Assembly (NCBI RefSeq): GCF_003473485.1
Contig: NC_053048.1
Location: 47,194,255 to 47,258,254 of the forward strand
DNA from: Medicago truncatula
Lineage: Eukaryota; Streptophyta; Magnoliopsida; Fabales; Fabaceae
DNA: 64,000 nt
Direction: 5' to 3'
Made by a program: the position numbers and the translations under genes
In this document: piece by piece, positions 33,493-52,534 of the stretch
Layout: every line of letters begins with the position of its first letter
Position numbering within the stretch: position 1 is the first letter of the stretch
The notes under the pieces: model-generated
Seen by the model: the letters and a program-made list of their open reading frames with translations, nothing else
Told to the model about the DNA's origin: nothing
Database searches by the model: none

Positions 33493-35100
33493 ATCGAAAA
33501 AATAGTATGAGATTAAGTGATTTGCAACAATTAGTCAATATACTTAGTTTAGCCCAACCCCACCTGCTTGTAAGAAGCTTGGTGAGGGGTCAACGTCTGG
33601 GAAGAAAATCAACAATGCTCCAAATTTTTCTCTTCCTTATTGTTGTTAACAAAATCACTTATTGGATACTTGATACATAGTTGTTGCACTTCGAAGTGTT
33701 TTTTAGTTTTATTTTAAAAGCGTGGAGTGATCGAAGTCTTAAGTCTAAACCAAAAAGTTAAATGAGAAGATTCAATCCTAAGCACATATGAGTAGAAAAA
33801 TTACAAACCATTTACATATGTATATTTTTAAAAGCTCGTTCGGTACGTTAGTTAGAGCAAATTGTAGTCTCATAGTGAAATGCTGAAACATATATAATTC
33901 AATAATGGATATTTAGGTGCAGTCAATTGCATAAATTAGTTTACTATTACTCCATTCGTTGCATAATAAAATGTGGTCACCACCATACATATCCTAATAT
34001 CCTTCAACACGCATTCGTTTGGACACGAAACAGCATATCCCACGGGGCTTATAGCCCTACGATTCAACAAAGCTGATACGTGGCTTGCCCTTATTGGATG
34101 AGAAAATTTTCTGATTGTTTCCCTCGAATAATTTAAGATAACTTATAGATTAGGTGTGGGTGTTAGATCTAATGTAGAGTGGGAGCGCTGTATCTACCAT
34201 CTACTTAAGTAGAATTTGGAACATAAAAGATAATGAAAACAGTTTCTTTCATTTTTAAATTTTAGTTTGCTTAGTCAACATTTTGTTTGGGAGTAATATT
34301 AAATATGGCTTGGCCAAACCAAAAAGCAAACCTTTTAAACAGCATTATATATTAGCTATTTTAATTTTTGGGAGTATTATAAGCCATTATTTAAATATTC
34401 CTTCTTGTTTACCAAAATTTCACTTAATTTACAGATAAAAAAATTTCTCAAATCTTGTGAATACTACCAAATGCGAACATTTTTTTGCAAAAGTTCTAGT
34501 GGTATTAATCCCTCTTTTTGTTGAAATAAGTTAAAGATAGTAGTAGTTCTTTCCAAAAAAACACATAATGTTAAAGATAGTTAATATAGTTTATAAACAT
34601 GTAAGCTCTAATAAACCATCGATTTGCGGACAGACAAATTTATTGTAGTACTACGTTTTTGCGTCCCTTAAAGGTTAATCATGCCAGGTCCAAAACGAGC
34701 AGAAGGGATTCCAAACCTAGAACTGACAATATGCCATTCATCATTTGCTTACTGCATGTCTTAATATCCCTAGAAATCGACCCCCAAAATATTGCATTTG
34801 AAGAAAGTGTTATTTTGAACGGGTTGCAAGTTAATCTAGTAGGAAAACTAACTGTCTTCTTAGAAGCAAACCATGCTCAAGCAGGTTCACATAATCAAAT
34901 GTACATGACGAGCTACGCTCCTACACGCAGAAACCACGGAACCAATTCCATCTCATTACCTTCCATTTGCGCTAACAATTTAATTTAATGAAAACCGATG
35001 CCACAAAATTTGAATAACAGGCTGGCAGTTGCTCACTGCCCAGTGGCTAATGCTACACGTCATAAGTTACACTCAAATTTCCCTACTCCCAAATCCCAAC
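33493..35100. other. Intergenic DNA, no supported gene
   Basis: AT-rich to about 34600. Positions 34640-35050 are less AT-biased, with a 109-codon plus-strand frame (34659-34988) that lacks an ATG start and any domain. I do not call it a gene, though it could be a non-coding transcript or the extended 3' region of the Ca2+-ATPase gene. Confidence 0.35.
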
Positions 35101-35659
35101 TTCAATCTAAAAAAGCCACATTAAATAAGCACATTTCATAAAGAATGACTAGGAATCTGTTCGGATTTAAGTTTGGAACGACTATTACTACAAGGACTCA
35201 AACATGTTTCAATCATTCCATCTCTATCGGCATGTTACGGCTTTCAAAATGAAGTTAAAATACAATCTAATAAAAAGAATTCATCTTACGATTTCTAGTT
35301 CGCACATACTTCCTGTGCATCAGAAAATATAACAAACAAAAATTCAACCAGAACCTACTTCTGTTTTTTCAGGAAGACAAATGTGAAAAATAAACAAAAG
35401 GTTTTTTCCTTCCTTTTGAAAATCCTGAAAATGTTCAAAGAACAAAGCAAAAAAGATGATAATAAAAGATTAAAAGAAACTTATAGTGCACCCAATGCAA
35501 ATCATCCCTCATCATAAACTGGGATGATGACTACAGAGAGGCCTAAAATAGTACTTATATAAAACTAATTGGTGTTGAGGCCACCTCTTCAGTCTAAGGA
35601 TAACAACTTTCAACCTATTCAAGGACTGATCAATTTCTCTAAAGTCTACTGTAAGTTGT

Positions 35660-41754
<6,095 letters not shown>

Positions 41755-42102
41755 TGAGATCCAATTAAATTAACCTAGAGAAAACAATTATCTATTGTAT
41801 CTCCTAGTTAATTCATGAAAATCGGAAACCCTAATTAGAAGTTAGGTATGAAAATTGGGAAAAGGAATCGATGAAATTGAGATTGAAATCAAGATCGCAA
41901 AAACCAGGGATAGTGTGTAGTGTGTGCACTAGTTGAACAAGTTGAAGGGTTAAAACAGAAAACGAAGAAAAAAAGGAAAAGTATGAAAGAGAAAGGTTCG
42001 TTTTGATTTAGAAGGGGTCTCACGCATCGAAGAGTGTGCTTTGCGAGTAAGCTAAGCTGTGTGAAAGTGATTGGATTTGTGGCCAAATTTCTCTCTCTCT
42101 CT

Positions 42103-42110
42103 CTCTATAT
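42103..42110 (-). promoter_or_regulatory. Candidate TATA box of the ECA gene, followed by CT-rich leader
   Basis: ATATATAG on the minus strand is followed by GAGAGAGAGAGAGAAATT. The transcript would start near 42070, giving a roughly 320-nt leader. CTCTCTAG|GTTAATTTAA just before the ATG could be a 5'UTR intron acceptor. Confidence 0.4.
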
Positions 42111-42129
42111 ATCGCTTTCAGTGGCTAAT

Positions 42130-43500
42130 GGTGATTAGTTAATTAATCAAGGGTTTTAAGGGAACATCCGTAGAAATTTCGTGGTACCATCGTGGGAGAT
42201 TAATGCAGATTTTATTTCATTTTAAAAAGTCAATTAGTGATATTGGAAATTGAAAAGTTCCATTGGTGATTTCCAGTCAAAAAAATAAAGTTGTATTCAT
42301 GATTTGGCATTCGTTTATTGGTTGACCTCCATCACTATGGCATCCACTTGCAGAATTGTTGGGCAGATTCTGTTTCGTGACTCTACATACCTACTACCCT
42401 ACGCATGTGGGTTCATCTCGAACCTTCTTTCATAAAACCTTCACGCCTCACGTACTACCTATTTTAAAAACAATGTTATTTGAACAACCATTTTTTCTTT
42501 TTAAACAACTAAATTATACAAAAAAACAAAAATTAGATAATGATATAAAAATTAAAGTAATAGAGAGATAAAATAAAATGATAATGTAGCTATGAGAGAT
42601 AAAGTTATCATAAAAATTATTAAAAGAAGGTTGTTCAAATATCATTTCTCCTATTTTAATTAGGGATTTTCAAACGCCTACAATTATTTTTTTAAGATTT
42701 TTCCCACAAACAAAAATTAAAGATTTTAAATTATGGTGTAGGTTTTTATAAAAAAGATAAAAAAATTAAAGAAGGTTTTTATATATGTCAGAAATTAAAT
42801 AACATTTGTTTTTTTTAAAGAATAATTTCTTAACTTTGACTCGGTAGGCATCAAATTCACCATCAAATACCGTTATCACCATCTCATAATAGATTACCAG
42901 GGGAAGAGACCGTCAATGAAATCAACAATGTTGTGGTTAGAAATGTAATTAACTTTATTTCATGCAGGGACATAACTGGAAACAACAGTTAAGGGTGGCG
43001 AAAGTTTAAGTGCGACACACACACATATATAATATAATTTTTCTTATTAAATACATTTCTAAATTATTTTGGGGTTTGATAGATTAGCTGATCCGAGTTC
43101 AAACGTAAGTGAAAAGAAAAATGATAGCCTGACCTGACAATACTTACTGACATTTATTTATTCAAAAAAAAAATGTTTTCAATTTTTTTAAACAAATTAT
43201 AGTGACTTATTTTTATCCTCTCAAACAAAAAATTAAAAAAAAAATTAATGTGCATTTTTTTTAATTTCATATTCTAAATATGTTTAACCCCTTCGGATCA
43301 AAAGTGTGTTTTCGGATAATAAAAAAATATGTTTAATCCCCTAAAAAAATATGTTTAAATGAGCGAAGCATATTGAGGAGAGTTTATAAATCTTGTGTGA
43401 CGTAGAAACGAATGATGATCGAATTCAAGGAAAAATACTCAGAGTCACTACGCTGCTAGAATTAAACAAGCGAGGCCATAAAACTTTTTTTTTTTTGGAC
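42130..43500. other. Intergenic DNA, no gene
   Basis: AT-rich sequence with no coding signature on either strand. A 71-codon frame at 42356-42571 is not conserved-looking. Confidence 0.5.
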
Positions 43501-43525
43501 TCGAGGATACATGAATTTTTTTTTT

Positions 43526-43866
43526 AGAGGAGGATATATGAAAGTTCAACACTTTAAGACTCCAAGATTTATTTGGCGAAAAGGTTGCATATTTCTAATC
43601 ATTTCATCCAATTTAAAAATTTAGGAGGCGATTCTATATTATAGGAAAAAAAATGATCTTTGTTTCGTTTTTTTTAGAGGGGGATATATGAAAGTTCAAC
43701 ACTTTAAGACTCCAAGATTTATCTCGCGAAAAATATGAAAGTTCAACACTTTAAGACTCCAAGATTTATTTGGCGAAAAGGTTGCATATTTCTTATCATT
43801 TCATCCAATTTAAAAATTTAGGAGGCGATTCTATATCATAGGAAAAAAATGATCTTTGTTTCGTTA
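43526..43866. repeat. Nested tandem duplication, two full units and one partial
   Basis: The block ATATGAAAGTTCAACACTTT-AAGACTCCAAGATTTAT occurs at about 43535, 43685 and 43733. The full unit (through AGGAGGCGATTCTATAT and GATCTTTGTTTCGTT) occurs at 43526-43670 and 43733-43865, and the middle copy is truncated at TCGCGAAAA. Confidence 0.85.
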
Positions 43867-46700
43867 TATTTGAATGACATATTAAGAAATAATTAGTAAA
43901 CATAAACTACAATTACTAATCATTTAAAAAAAATGATATTTTCCCTAAAAAAAATGATATTTGTTTCGTTTTATTTGAAGATCAAGTAAGCATAAACTAA
44001 CAGGTCAAATTCCGTTCCTTAATTTTGATAGCGTCTTTATCATCATAAGAAACCTCATTATGCAAATTTTGAAATTTTTAAACGATGGACGAATTATTAC
44101 GAATTTTTTGTTCCCCATGATTATTATTTTCTTAAACAATTTATAATTAATTCGGCACTCATTTAAAAACTTTATAATTTCATGTTAAAGGTTCCTATGT
44201 TATTATAAACAAGATAGCAAAATTAGGGAACAAAATTTGTCACGTGAGTATACGATTATTCGAAAAAAATTGCAATTTTGCACTCAAGAATGCTGTGAAA
44301 TTTAGCGTATCCTTTCAATATATTTTTATAGGTCTTTAAAAAAAATTATATTTTTATAGATGTCTGTGAAGAAAAAAAAAAACAGCAAAAGCCGCTTCAA
44401 AAAATGAGTGCAAGAACGCATAAAAAATAAAAACTACCATATATGATATATGTAACTAGATATGAAGTCAGGAGCACTTTGGTCATTGTGCATTGTTCTA
44501 AACAAGCCAATCATATTTTCGTCAGCACGCCCCTAATTTGCTGGCTCATACTGCCACTCAGTCAATCAACAGTTACACCTCATCAGATTAGTGATGTAGA
44601 TGTCATTAATTGAGTTGATGGACCATTTTTTAAATGATTAGTAATTGTAGTGACTGATTGAAATAATTAGTAATTTCAGGAACTAAATTTTAAATGAGTT
44701 ATATTTGCAGGGACAAAAGGTATTAATAAGCCATTTCATTATTGCATTGGTAAAATTCAATATAGATTGTTGAATGCGAGTTAGATTCATAAGTAGGAAG
44801 CGTGTAAGGATATATTTTTACTAGGTGTGTTCAAAACCGAATCAATCCAATAGAAAAATTGTAAGCTGAATAACCCAAATCGAAAACTACAAAAGCATCA
44901 CTTGGTTTGGATGCATTCAAACCATTTTTTGTTACTCAACCATATGTTTCAGTTTACTTTGTGGTTTATATTTTACCAAACCGCAAGATAAGAGAAACAC
45001 TGATTAAACATTTGTCGCTCAAGAACATGGTACTCATAAAAATTCAATGTTTTTTTTTTTTTTAATAGAATGACATGTTCTCTCTCTCCATGTGTGTCTT
45101 TTTTATTTATGTCTAAAATATGTTTTTTTTCTTGTTAAGTTTATTTTATGTTTTTGATTTAAAAAAACGTATTTATGTGTTTTAATTCAATTCTACTTGT
45201 ACCTTTGCTTACATGTTTATGTTAGATATATCTTGAATCATATAAACTCAATGAAATTTTTTATAATGATAAAATCTTATTCTTTTGCATTTCTTATTGA
45301 AGAGAGTCGGTTTTTGGTCCATGTTTGTAATTTAGTCTATGTTGATGAAAACATTGTTGGATGTAAATAAAATTGTAGCGTTGAATCAAATATGAAACAT
45401 TGTTGAAAGTAAGTTGTTTTAAATCGTTTAACTTGATTTTAGTTTTGTAAACAAAATATTTGTATTTTCTCAGAGAAAACTGCAAAACTGAACCAACCTA
45501 AATCGCATAGGTTTGATTCAAATTTTATTTTAAAATCCATCCGAATCAAACTTAATCACACTATGAAGTTTGAAGATGAATTTCTTCGAGAGAGATCTCT
45601 TCAATAAGAGGAACAAGCGGCATTAAAAAAGATATTAAAAATGGTATGCTGACGAGTATCCCAACGATGTTGATTAAGAAACCCTTTAAAAAATATTGTT
45701 TTAAAAATACAGGTCCTTCATTTTATCGATGTAATGTAGCAATCACACAATTTATTTATTTTTGTACAAATTTATTTATTTTAGTATTTCAACTGATATT
45801 TTTAAGGGCATTCATTTATATTCTAAAAGAGAAAAAAACTAATTGTAGTTTTTTATAGGTTGTCTTCATTTAGAATAATCTTATTGGCCCCATCATGAAG
45901 TATAACTCATTCCACTAAACTCAACTATTTTTTTTAAGGACTAAACTCAGCTAGTTGATGATATGAAAGATTAACGTGTAATTGCGGTTGTTATCATTAA
46001 ATTATGTAGTTAATCACTGTTAATTATGATTAGTCTAAAGACATCGATGTAATAACGTAGCAAAGTGTACATTTTTTTAGTGAAATAGCTTAATGTTCAA
46101 AAATTCAGTAAATAAGCGAGGAGTCAGGTTTGAACCACAGTCCCTGATATATAAATGAAATGTCTTTACCGATTGATTAAATTGATATAATAAGTTTATT
46201 TATACTTTTAATAAATAAAAACGATAATATAGTATTACATACTAAAATTAACAATCTTTTTCCTTGAAAACAAATTTAACCTTCTCCATTGCCATCGCCT
46301 ATTGGGCCAACTTAAGTACACAGAAAAAAAATATCTTGTAAATTTTATATGATTCATCATAACAATTAAAATTTATTTTCCCTTGGCAACTTCGTGCAGA
46401 AAAGGCTATGTATTAGTATTTAATAATAAAAAAAATCAGCATTAGAGTCACATCATCAAGAACAGAAAGGCAAGCAAAGGATAAAAAAAATTGAAAACAT
46501 GATTCTCCCATTTGGCTCTTGTTTTTGGCACCTCATGGCTCCCTAAAATCACATTTTAATATGTGTAACATACCATAACAACAAAAAACTCTTCAACTAA
46601 CAACCAAATAGAAAAAACATAGTCATTGCAAATCATCATCATCACACATGATATAGCGTGACAAAATTCCACTATGAATCCATTTGAGTAGTCTTTCTTT
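43867..46700. other. Gene-free repeat-rich intergenic DNA
   Basis: 44570-44740 resembles MULE-type element ends (GATTAGTGATGTAGATGTC ... GCAGGGACAAAAGG). 44824-45560 is bounded by GGTGTGTTCAAAACCGAATC and a region of GATTCAAATTT and CCATCCGAATCAAACTTAAT, like a decayed 'ggtgttcaaaaccga' MITE/hAT element. No gene is supported; the 63- and 70-codon frames here are AT-rich translations. Confidence 0.4.
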
Positions 46701-46818
46701 TCATTCCTTTCTCACACACCTTTTTCTTGCAATTTAAGCTTTTACTATTTTTCTTTACTCTTGCAATTTATATCCCTCTTTGAAGATTGCCTAAAGTAGG
46801 AAACTAAGAGGGAAAAAT

Positions 46819-47238
46819 ATGATGAACTCTTCTTGTATATCAAATTGTATCAACGACGCACGAGACCCACGAGTCCCAGTGAGAGCCAGCTATGTGAACC
46901 TCTACAAGTGGCCGGAATCAGACGCTGCGTTTGTGAGGTCAGTGAGTTCCGGCAGAGAAAATGGTTTGCAACAACATCCAAGGGTGGTGGACAGCATCTC
47001 CTGCAGACAACTGTATCTGAGAAGCTACACATTTTGCAGAGACGATGAAAAGAAAGTGTTGGAAAAGACCAAGAAATGTTTTGGGAGGGTAAAGGTGAAG
47101 AAGGTGAAAGCCAAGGAACGTGTGGTCATTGGGAAAAAAGCTAAAAAGATATCTTGCTCTACTTTGTTTAGTATCTTTCAAAGGTTCTTGTCTTGCTGTG
47201 CTAGTGTTGATGTTGTGGATGAAAACCATCACTTTTAA
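46819..47238 (+). CDS. Small uncharacterised plant protein
   Basis: An intron-less ORF of 139 residues begins MMNSSCISNCINDARDPRVP and continues VRASYVNLYKWPESDAAFVR. It has a conserved-looking block DSISCRQLYLRSYTFCRDDE, a Lys-rich basic centre (KVKKVKAKERVVIGKKAKK) and a Cys-containing hydrophobic end (FSIFQRFLSCCASVDV). Composition and codon use stand out from the AT-rich surroundings. A TTTATAT motif lies about 45 bp upstream and a CTTTTCATTCCTTTCTCAC leader precedes it. I recognise the type as a small family of unknown function in dicots, without a named domain. The Cys and basic residues could support membrane association or DNA/RNA binding; neither is shown. Confidence 0.75.
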   Translation: MMNSSCISNCINDARDPRVPVRASYVNLYKWPESDAAFVRSVSSGRENGLQQHPRVVDSISCRQLYLRSYTFCRDDEKKVLEKTKKCFGRVKVKKVKAKERVVIGKKAKKISCSTLFSIFQRFLSCCASVDVVDENHHF

Positions 47239-47794
47239 TTAATTTTAAGGTCTGTTGATTTTTTTTTAGAGGAGGTTTGTTGATGGTGTTGTTTCCCTTT
47301 TAATTAATTATATGCATTCACACAAATTCTAAGGATATTATTTTTTTCACAAACATTGGGATAAATTTTTTGAGTTAAGCTTACGAGGACGTTAATGTGT
47401 TTCATATCACAGGAAAAGTTTCAAGTAATACGAAATGCGAAAATACTTCAATATTCTTTTACAAGTTTTTTTCTTCTTTTACAAAACTTTTACAAGTTTT
47501 TAGAACTGACTAGGTTGTAATTTATTTTTCTTCCATTGAAGATAGTACTAAATAATTTTTTCACTCATAATTTTAATAATTATAGTACTATTGTGCAAAA
47601 AGTTAAGAGTCACTTCTTTCGAATAAATGTCAATGTAATTTTGTTGGAACAAATAAACTCACTTGGATTAGTCTCTTGGATTGATTAAGATTTGAAACGT
47701 GCTTCTCTTAAGATCTTAAATTTGATTCTTCCTATTATCAATTTTGATGAATTAGTTTGACTTCTTAAAAAAACATTACAAATAATAAAACTTT
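47239..47794. other. 3' flank of the small-protein gene
   Basis: AT-rich with no gene. It probably contains the 3'UTR, to about 47340. Confidence 0.4.
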
Positions 47795-48529
47795 GAGTAA
47801 ATTACACTTCCCTTCCCTCAAAGATGCTTGAATTACACTCTCATCCCCTCTTATGTTAAAATATACACTCCTCTCCCCTCTTATTCAAAACATATTAGAA
47901 ATTTTTTCACTCCCCTCCCTTGACAAAAGCTTGAATTACGTTCCCCTCCCCTCTTATGTTAAAATCTATACTTTACTCCCTCGATATTTTTTTTATTTCT
48001 AATAATCTAGCAAAAAAAAAAAAAAATCTAACACAATTCGAAAAAAATAGTATTGTGATTTTCTTTTAATATAATAAAAAAATTGAATACATATTTTTCG
48101 CTATTTTTTATTTACAATTTCATTAACATGTAGTTTTAAACTCTGTTATAAAATATGCAACTACCCAAAATAAAATTAAAATATGTGAAAAATTACTAAA
48201 GACGATAAAACATGGTTATTTAAAAGTTAACTTTATACCCTAAATTATAAAATCAATAGCGAAATATTTAAATTTAATCATCATTGAATTAATTTTTCTT
48301 AAATGGTGGTTTAAAATTAATGTATATCATAAAAATATTTATTTATGTTAAAATAGATTAAAGTGTAGTGCACATATAATTATTAAGGGAGTGAGTTGTA
48401 ATTCAAGCATCTTATAAGGGAGGAGAGTATAAATTTTACTTTTCAAGGGAAGGGAGTGTATATTTTAACATAAGAGGGGAGGGGAGTGTAATTCAAGCAT
48501 CTTTGAAGGGAGGAGAGTGTAATTTACTC
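47795..48529. mobile_element. Inverted-repeat element with G/A-rich (C/T-rich) ends
   Basis: The left end GAGTAAATTACACTTCCCTT and the right end (AGGAGAGTGTAATTTACTC) are inverse complements, and the match continues inward about 80 bp through AAGATGCTTGAATTACACTC and CCCCTCTTATGTTAAAATAT. A second, inner pair of similar motifs (GGGAGTGAGTTGTAATTCAA) makes the ends layered. The interior is AT-rich and non-coding. No reliable target duplication was found. Confidence 0.75.
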
Positions 48530-49123
48530 TAAAAAATAATAATGACTTCTTTTTTCAAAAGTTTTAGATGCTTGAATTACAACCTCCTCCCTTAATAATT
48601 AAATAGGGAATACACTTTAATCTATTTTAACATAAATAAATATTTTTATAATATATATTAATTTTGAATCACCATTTAAAAAATATAAATTCGTTTCTTT
48701 ATAATCTAAATGTCAATGACAATTAAATTTAAATATTTTGTAATCAATTTTATAATTTAGAGTACAAAATTCACTTTTAAATAACTATACTTAATCGATT
48801 TCAGTAATTTTCACATATTTTAATTTTATTTTGAGTTGTTTCATATTTTATAACAGAGTTTAAAACTATATGTTAATGAATTGTAAATAAAAAATAGAGA
48901 AAAATATGTATTCAAAATTTGATTATATTAAAATGAACTCGCAGTGTTACTTTTCTTTAGTGTGCTAGATTATTGAAAATAAAAAAAATTATTGAGGGAC
49001 TAAAACGTAGATTTTAACTTAAGATGGGAGAGGAATGTAATTCAAGCTTCTCTCAAGAGAGGGGAGTGAAATATTTTCTAATATGTTTTGAATAAGAGGG
49101 GAGGGGAGTGTATATTTTACTCT
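47857..49123. repeat. Large imperfect palindrome (about 555-bp arms)
   Basis: The arm 47857-48411 reappears as its inverse complement at 48566-49123. Shared blocks include CTCTTATTCAAAACATATTA, TTTAAACTCTGTTATAAAAT, AATAAAATTAAAATATGTGA, AATATTTATTTATGTTAAAA and GTTGTAATTCAAGCATCT, with a spacer of about 154 bp. Overall identity looks like 80% or more with indels. The second arm is a truncated, inverted copy of the element at 47795-48529. A transcript through it would form a long hairpin. Confidence 0.8.
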
Positions 49124-50095
49124 ATTTTTTACTTAGTTTGGAGAGGTTTATAGATGGAAATGTAAGTTTAGATGTTTTTGTAGTTCATACAGTTATGAAA
49201 AATTAGATATTTTACGGTTATGATAAATTGGATATTTTGTAGTTCATACGTTATGACAAAATGAGAATATATGGTCATTTTTACGTTGTATGTATGTGTC
49301 TTTAAACAATCCCTTTTCTCCTCACAGTGGTATCATCATATTTGATCGATAAATATTTCACTATATTTTCTATTCAAAAAATGGGTGAAAGTAAATTTAT
49401 CCTTTTCATTTTCATTTTTTGGGTGGAATTTCAGTTTTTCTTATCTTTTAGATATTGTGTGTTATTATAATATATTTATACTTTTTTTTTTTTGAGAAAT
49501 AATATATTTATACTTGTACTATAGTAATTGCAAGCTGAGTAGCTACCTGAATAATTTTAAATTATAATCCAAAGTTTATCTTCTTCTTCTTTTTTTTTTT
49601 TTTTTTTTTTTTTATGTTAACAACTTTGTCTTGTTGATGTTATTTCCCAAAATTAAAAAAAAAATCGGATCATTTTTAAAATAAAATAAACTTCAAAAGT
49701 TCGTACCCTTCCATGGTTGTCAAACCAGCTACACATTCAGAAAGGTTTAGAGGCCACCAGTTTTCAGTTCTTTAAGTGTCAACTAGTACTATAATATTTT
49801 AATATCGATAATGAAAACAAATATCTTTAAAGGAATCTTCAAAAGTTGTCCTTTGCTAATTTGAATACAGTGAGATAATGTTTTTCACAAATATACAGAA
49901 AGATAATTAAACCATGGAAAAGTGAGTAAAAAATAAAGACAATATTTTTTATCATTTAAATAGAGTGAAAGGTATTAAGAGTGAAGAATTATATCCTTTA
50001 TGTGGAGTCGAGAGATATATGAGAGAGAAATGTTTTTGCTACTTGTCTTTCATATTGTTTTGATATAATGGTGATGTAGATAGATGTATAAATTA
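49124..50095. other. Intergenic DNA with poly-T tract
   Basis: No gene. A pure T run of about 25 bases lies at 49588-49613, next to TTCTTCTTC. The rest is AT-rich. Confidence 0.5.
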
Positions 50096-51150
50096 AGGAT
50101 AATTATAAGTAGACACCTTATTCATATACCACCTTTGTACCACCTTATTCCTAGCCTTTAGATTAATCTCTAGAAAAAAGGTAAAAAAAAATATATATAT
50201 ATATATATATAAAAAGAGAAAAAACAGCTTGCAAGTCTTCACCAATTCCCCACCGCACAATCACCACCACTTTTCCATCAAAGCTTTTCTAATCCTACCC
50301 AATTACAACAGAATTCAACTGTGTTAAAGGGAAAATCAATTTTGTAATTTAATTCAACATGGTTAAATTTTATGTTTGTAATTTATGTCAAGTTAGTTTT
50401 CTCTTCTCTGCCATTGATAAAGAATAAAGATGGACAAGATGAAATCATGTATATTTTTTATTGCCCCTTTCCATCAAAACTTTTCTTAAACTGAAATTAA
50501 ATCATTCAATGCTTTGTTTTGGTGTGGAGGAAATAAATTTGAATTAGGTTAGGGAGATTGTTCAACCAAGAGAGATGTTAGAGAAAGTATCTGGAAATTG
50601 CTCGCTTGCAATTTGCACATGTATTGAAAATAAACAGCCAACATTTCTCTGAATCCGGTGACGCCATGGCCGGATTTGAACCACCACCACCTCCATTCTT
50701 CATTTCCTCAACATGTCAAGGTCTTCAACACACATCCCATTCCGTATCGTTCATCTTAAACCGCCTCCTCTCCTCTGGCATGCCGGATCTGAACCACCAA
50801 CACGCTGGATCTCAGTTGAAACAAGGAGAGATATGTAGACGTGAGAGGAGTTTGACGACGAAGAGAAGACAGAATCACGCCGGCGAGGGTGATGCCGGTG
50901 ACAGAGAGGGCGGTGGCTGATCGGAGAAAAAGGGAGTGGTGAGGTTGGATTAAGAGAGAAAGAGCGGAGGAGAGTTCAGAGAGAGAGAGGGGGGTGAAGA
51001 AAGTCGCGTGAGGTTAAAGATAGGTGAAGGAAGAGAGATTGAATTGACAAAATTACCCTTAATGTAATTAATTAAAAATGCCACATGGGAGTGTGTAGAA
51101 TGGTGTGTGCCAACTATGGAGGTTTGTGTATCATCACTCTTAATTTTCGC
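50096..51150. other. GC-rich, transcript-like island inside a possible transposon
   Basis: Positions about 50620-51020 are strikingly GC-rich for the area (CCGGTGACGCCATGGCCGGA, GATGCCGGTGACAGAGAG) and purine-rich on the right. A 104-codon frame (50606-50920) has no initiating ATG where its translation would begin and no domain. The outer parts (GGATAATTATAAGTAGACAC at 50097 and the inverse of TACACAAACCTCCATAG at about 51130) look like weakly related termini. A captured gene fragment inside a non-autonomous element is my best reading. Confidence 0.35.
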
Positions 51151-52534
51151 ATAAAGAGAAAAAACATATTTATGTGATTATTTTTTTCTGAAGAGAAATG
51201 CTTTTTAGTACGACCAGATCAAACATGAATGAGATCTCAACATGAATACTACAAGGCCTATGTGAACAGTTACTTTTCAACTATCCTCTCATGTTTACCA
51301 ACACCAAGTACACAAATAACTTTTGACCAACCACTTTTACAACAAGTGAGCGTTCTTACATTTCCTTGAATATTCTTCGTACTATTTAACATCACTCTTT
51401 TCTCAACTAAATGAAAAAGAATAAAATAATCTTTTTGAGCAAGTTACATTCTCCACTCCTAATCCTATCAGTATGTTTAAATTTGCATTTCTTCTCTTAT
51501 GGTAACCAACACAATCTAACTCCATACATACATTTCTTTTCTTCTGAATTTTTAAAGTGCCAAAAGGGTAAGATCCAAATTTCATATCATAAAGCAATAA
51601 CCAAACGAATTGTTGTGTACTTTAAGAATAGAATTGAGTAAGAAAATGCATTGAGAATTGGGAGACAAATTGCAAGTTAACTTGGTGATTTTGTATTTTT
51701 GTTGGGAGACAAAATGTGCTCAAGTGCATATTCCGCATCGATTCTCACACAACTGGCAATCAAAAGAAGTTAAATACTTAAATTACAATATACTACTGAA
51801 AAAGAAGAAGAAAATTAGTATTTAGATCTAACAAAATGAATAGTACTAGTACAGTTAGAAAATCAAGGTTGATATCTTATACAGAAAAATGATTTGTTAT
51901 ACATGCATATAATACCGACCATTATTTTATTCACTACAATTGATATTAGTGAATTTACACTCTTTAAACTGACGTGAATTGTTCGATTCAGATGAGTCAG
52001 ATTCAATATTGAGACAAAACAAGATGTAATTGCACAACATTGCTAAATGTCAAGGCAACAGTAATACGTGACTATGAAAAGTTTGAATCAAGCAAGGCTG
52101 GAAACCAATCAATCAATGAATACAGAAATGTACAACAACCCAACTATCCTGAACATAATCTCAAGCAGAAAATCCACAGAAGAATATCAGTATAATAACA
52201 ACTCGGTAATAAGTAATTGAGTGTACAATTTCTCAAGAGACATATATCAGAGTTCTGTCTATTCCGCATAATTAATCAACAACATCATTAACATAAGGAA
52301 ATCTAAACATACATCAAGTATTGAATATTCCTTTACAGACACATTAATTTGAAGGCTTGGATTGTATAGGGGAAAAATGAATGAAAAGGGTAAGTTAAAT
52401 CAGATAAAAGGAGCAACCTGAACCACCACCAGCACAATACCAAATTCATCGAACAACCTGCCTGATCTTTGTGGCGTGGCGTGGCGGAGATATCAACACA
52501 TAGGGGTAAGTGCAAAATTCCAAAAACAGAAACT
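51151..52534. other. Intergenic DNA and 3'UTR of the GOST gene
   Basis: No separate gene supported. About 52290-52534 is probably the 3'UTR of the minus-strand seven-TM gene. Confidence 0.45.

Noticed and set aside
34659..34988. 109-codon plus-strand ORF
   Set aside because: No ATG start and no family resemblance; kept only as a note that the area is less AT-rich.
50606..50920. 104-codon ORF in the GC-rich island
   Set aside because: No ATG at its start and no domain; the island is better explained as captured or UTR-like sequence.
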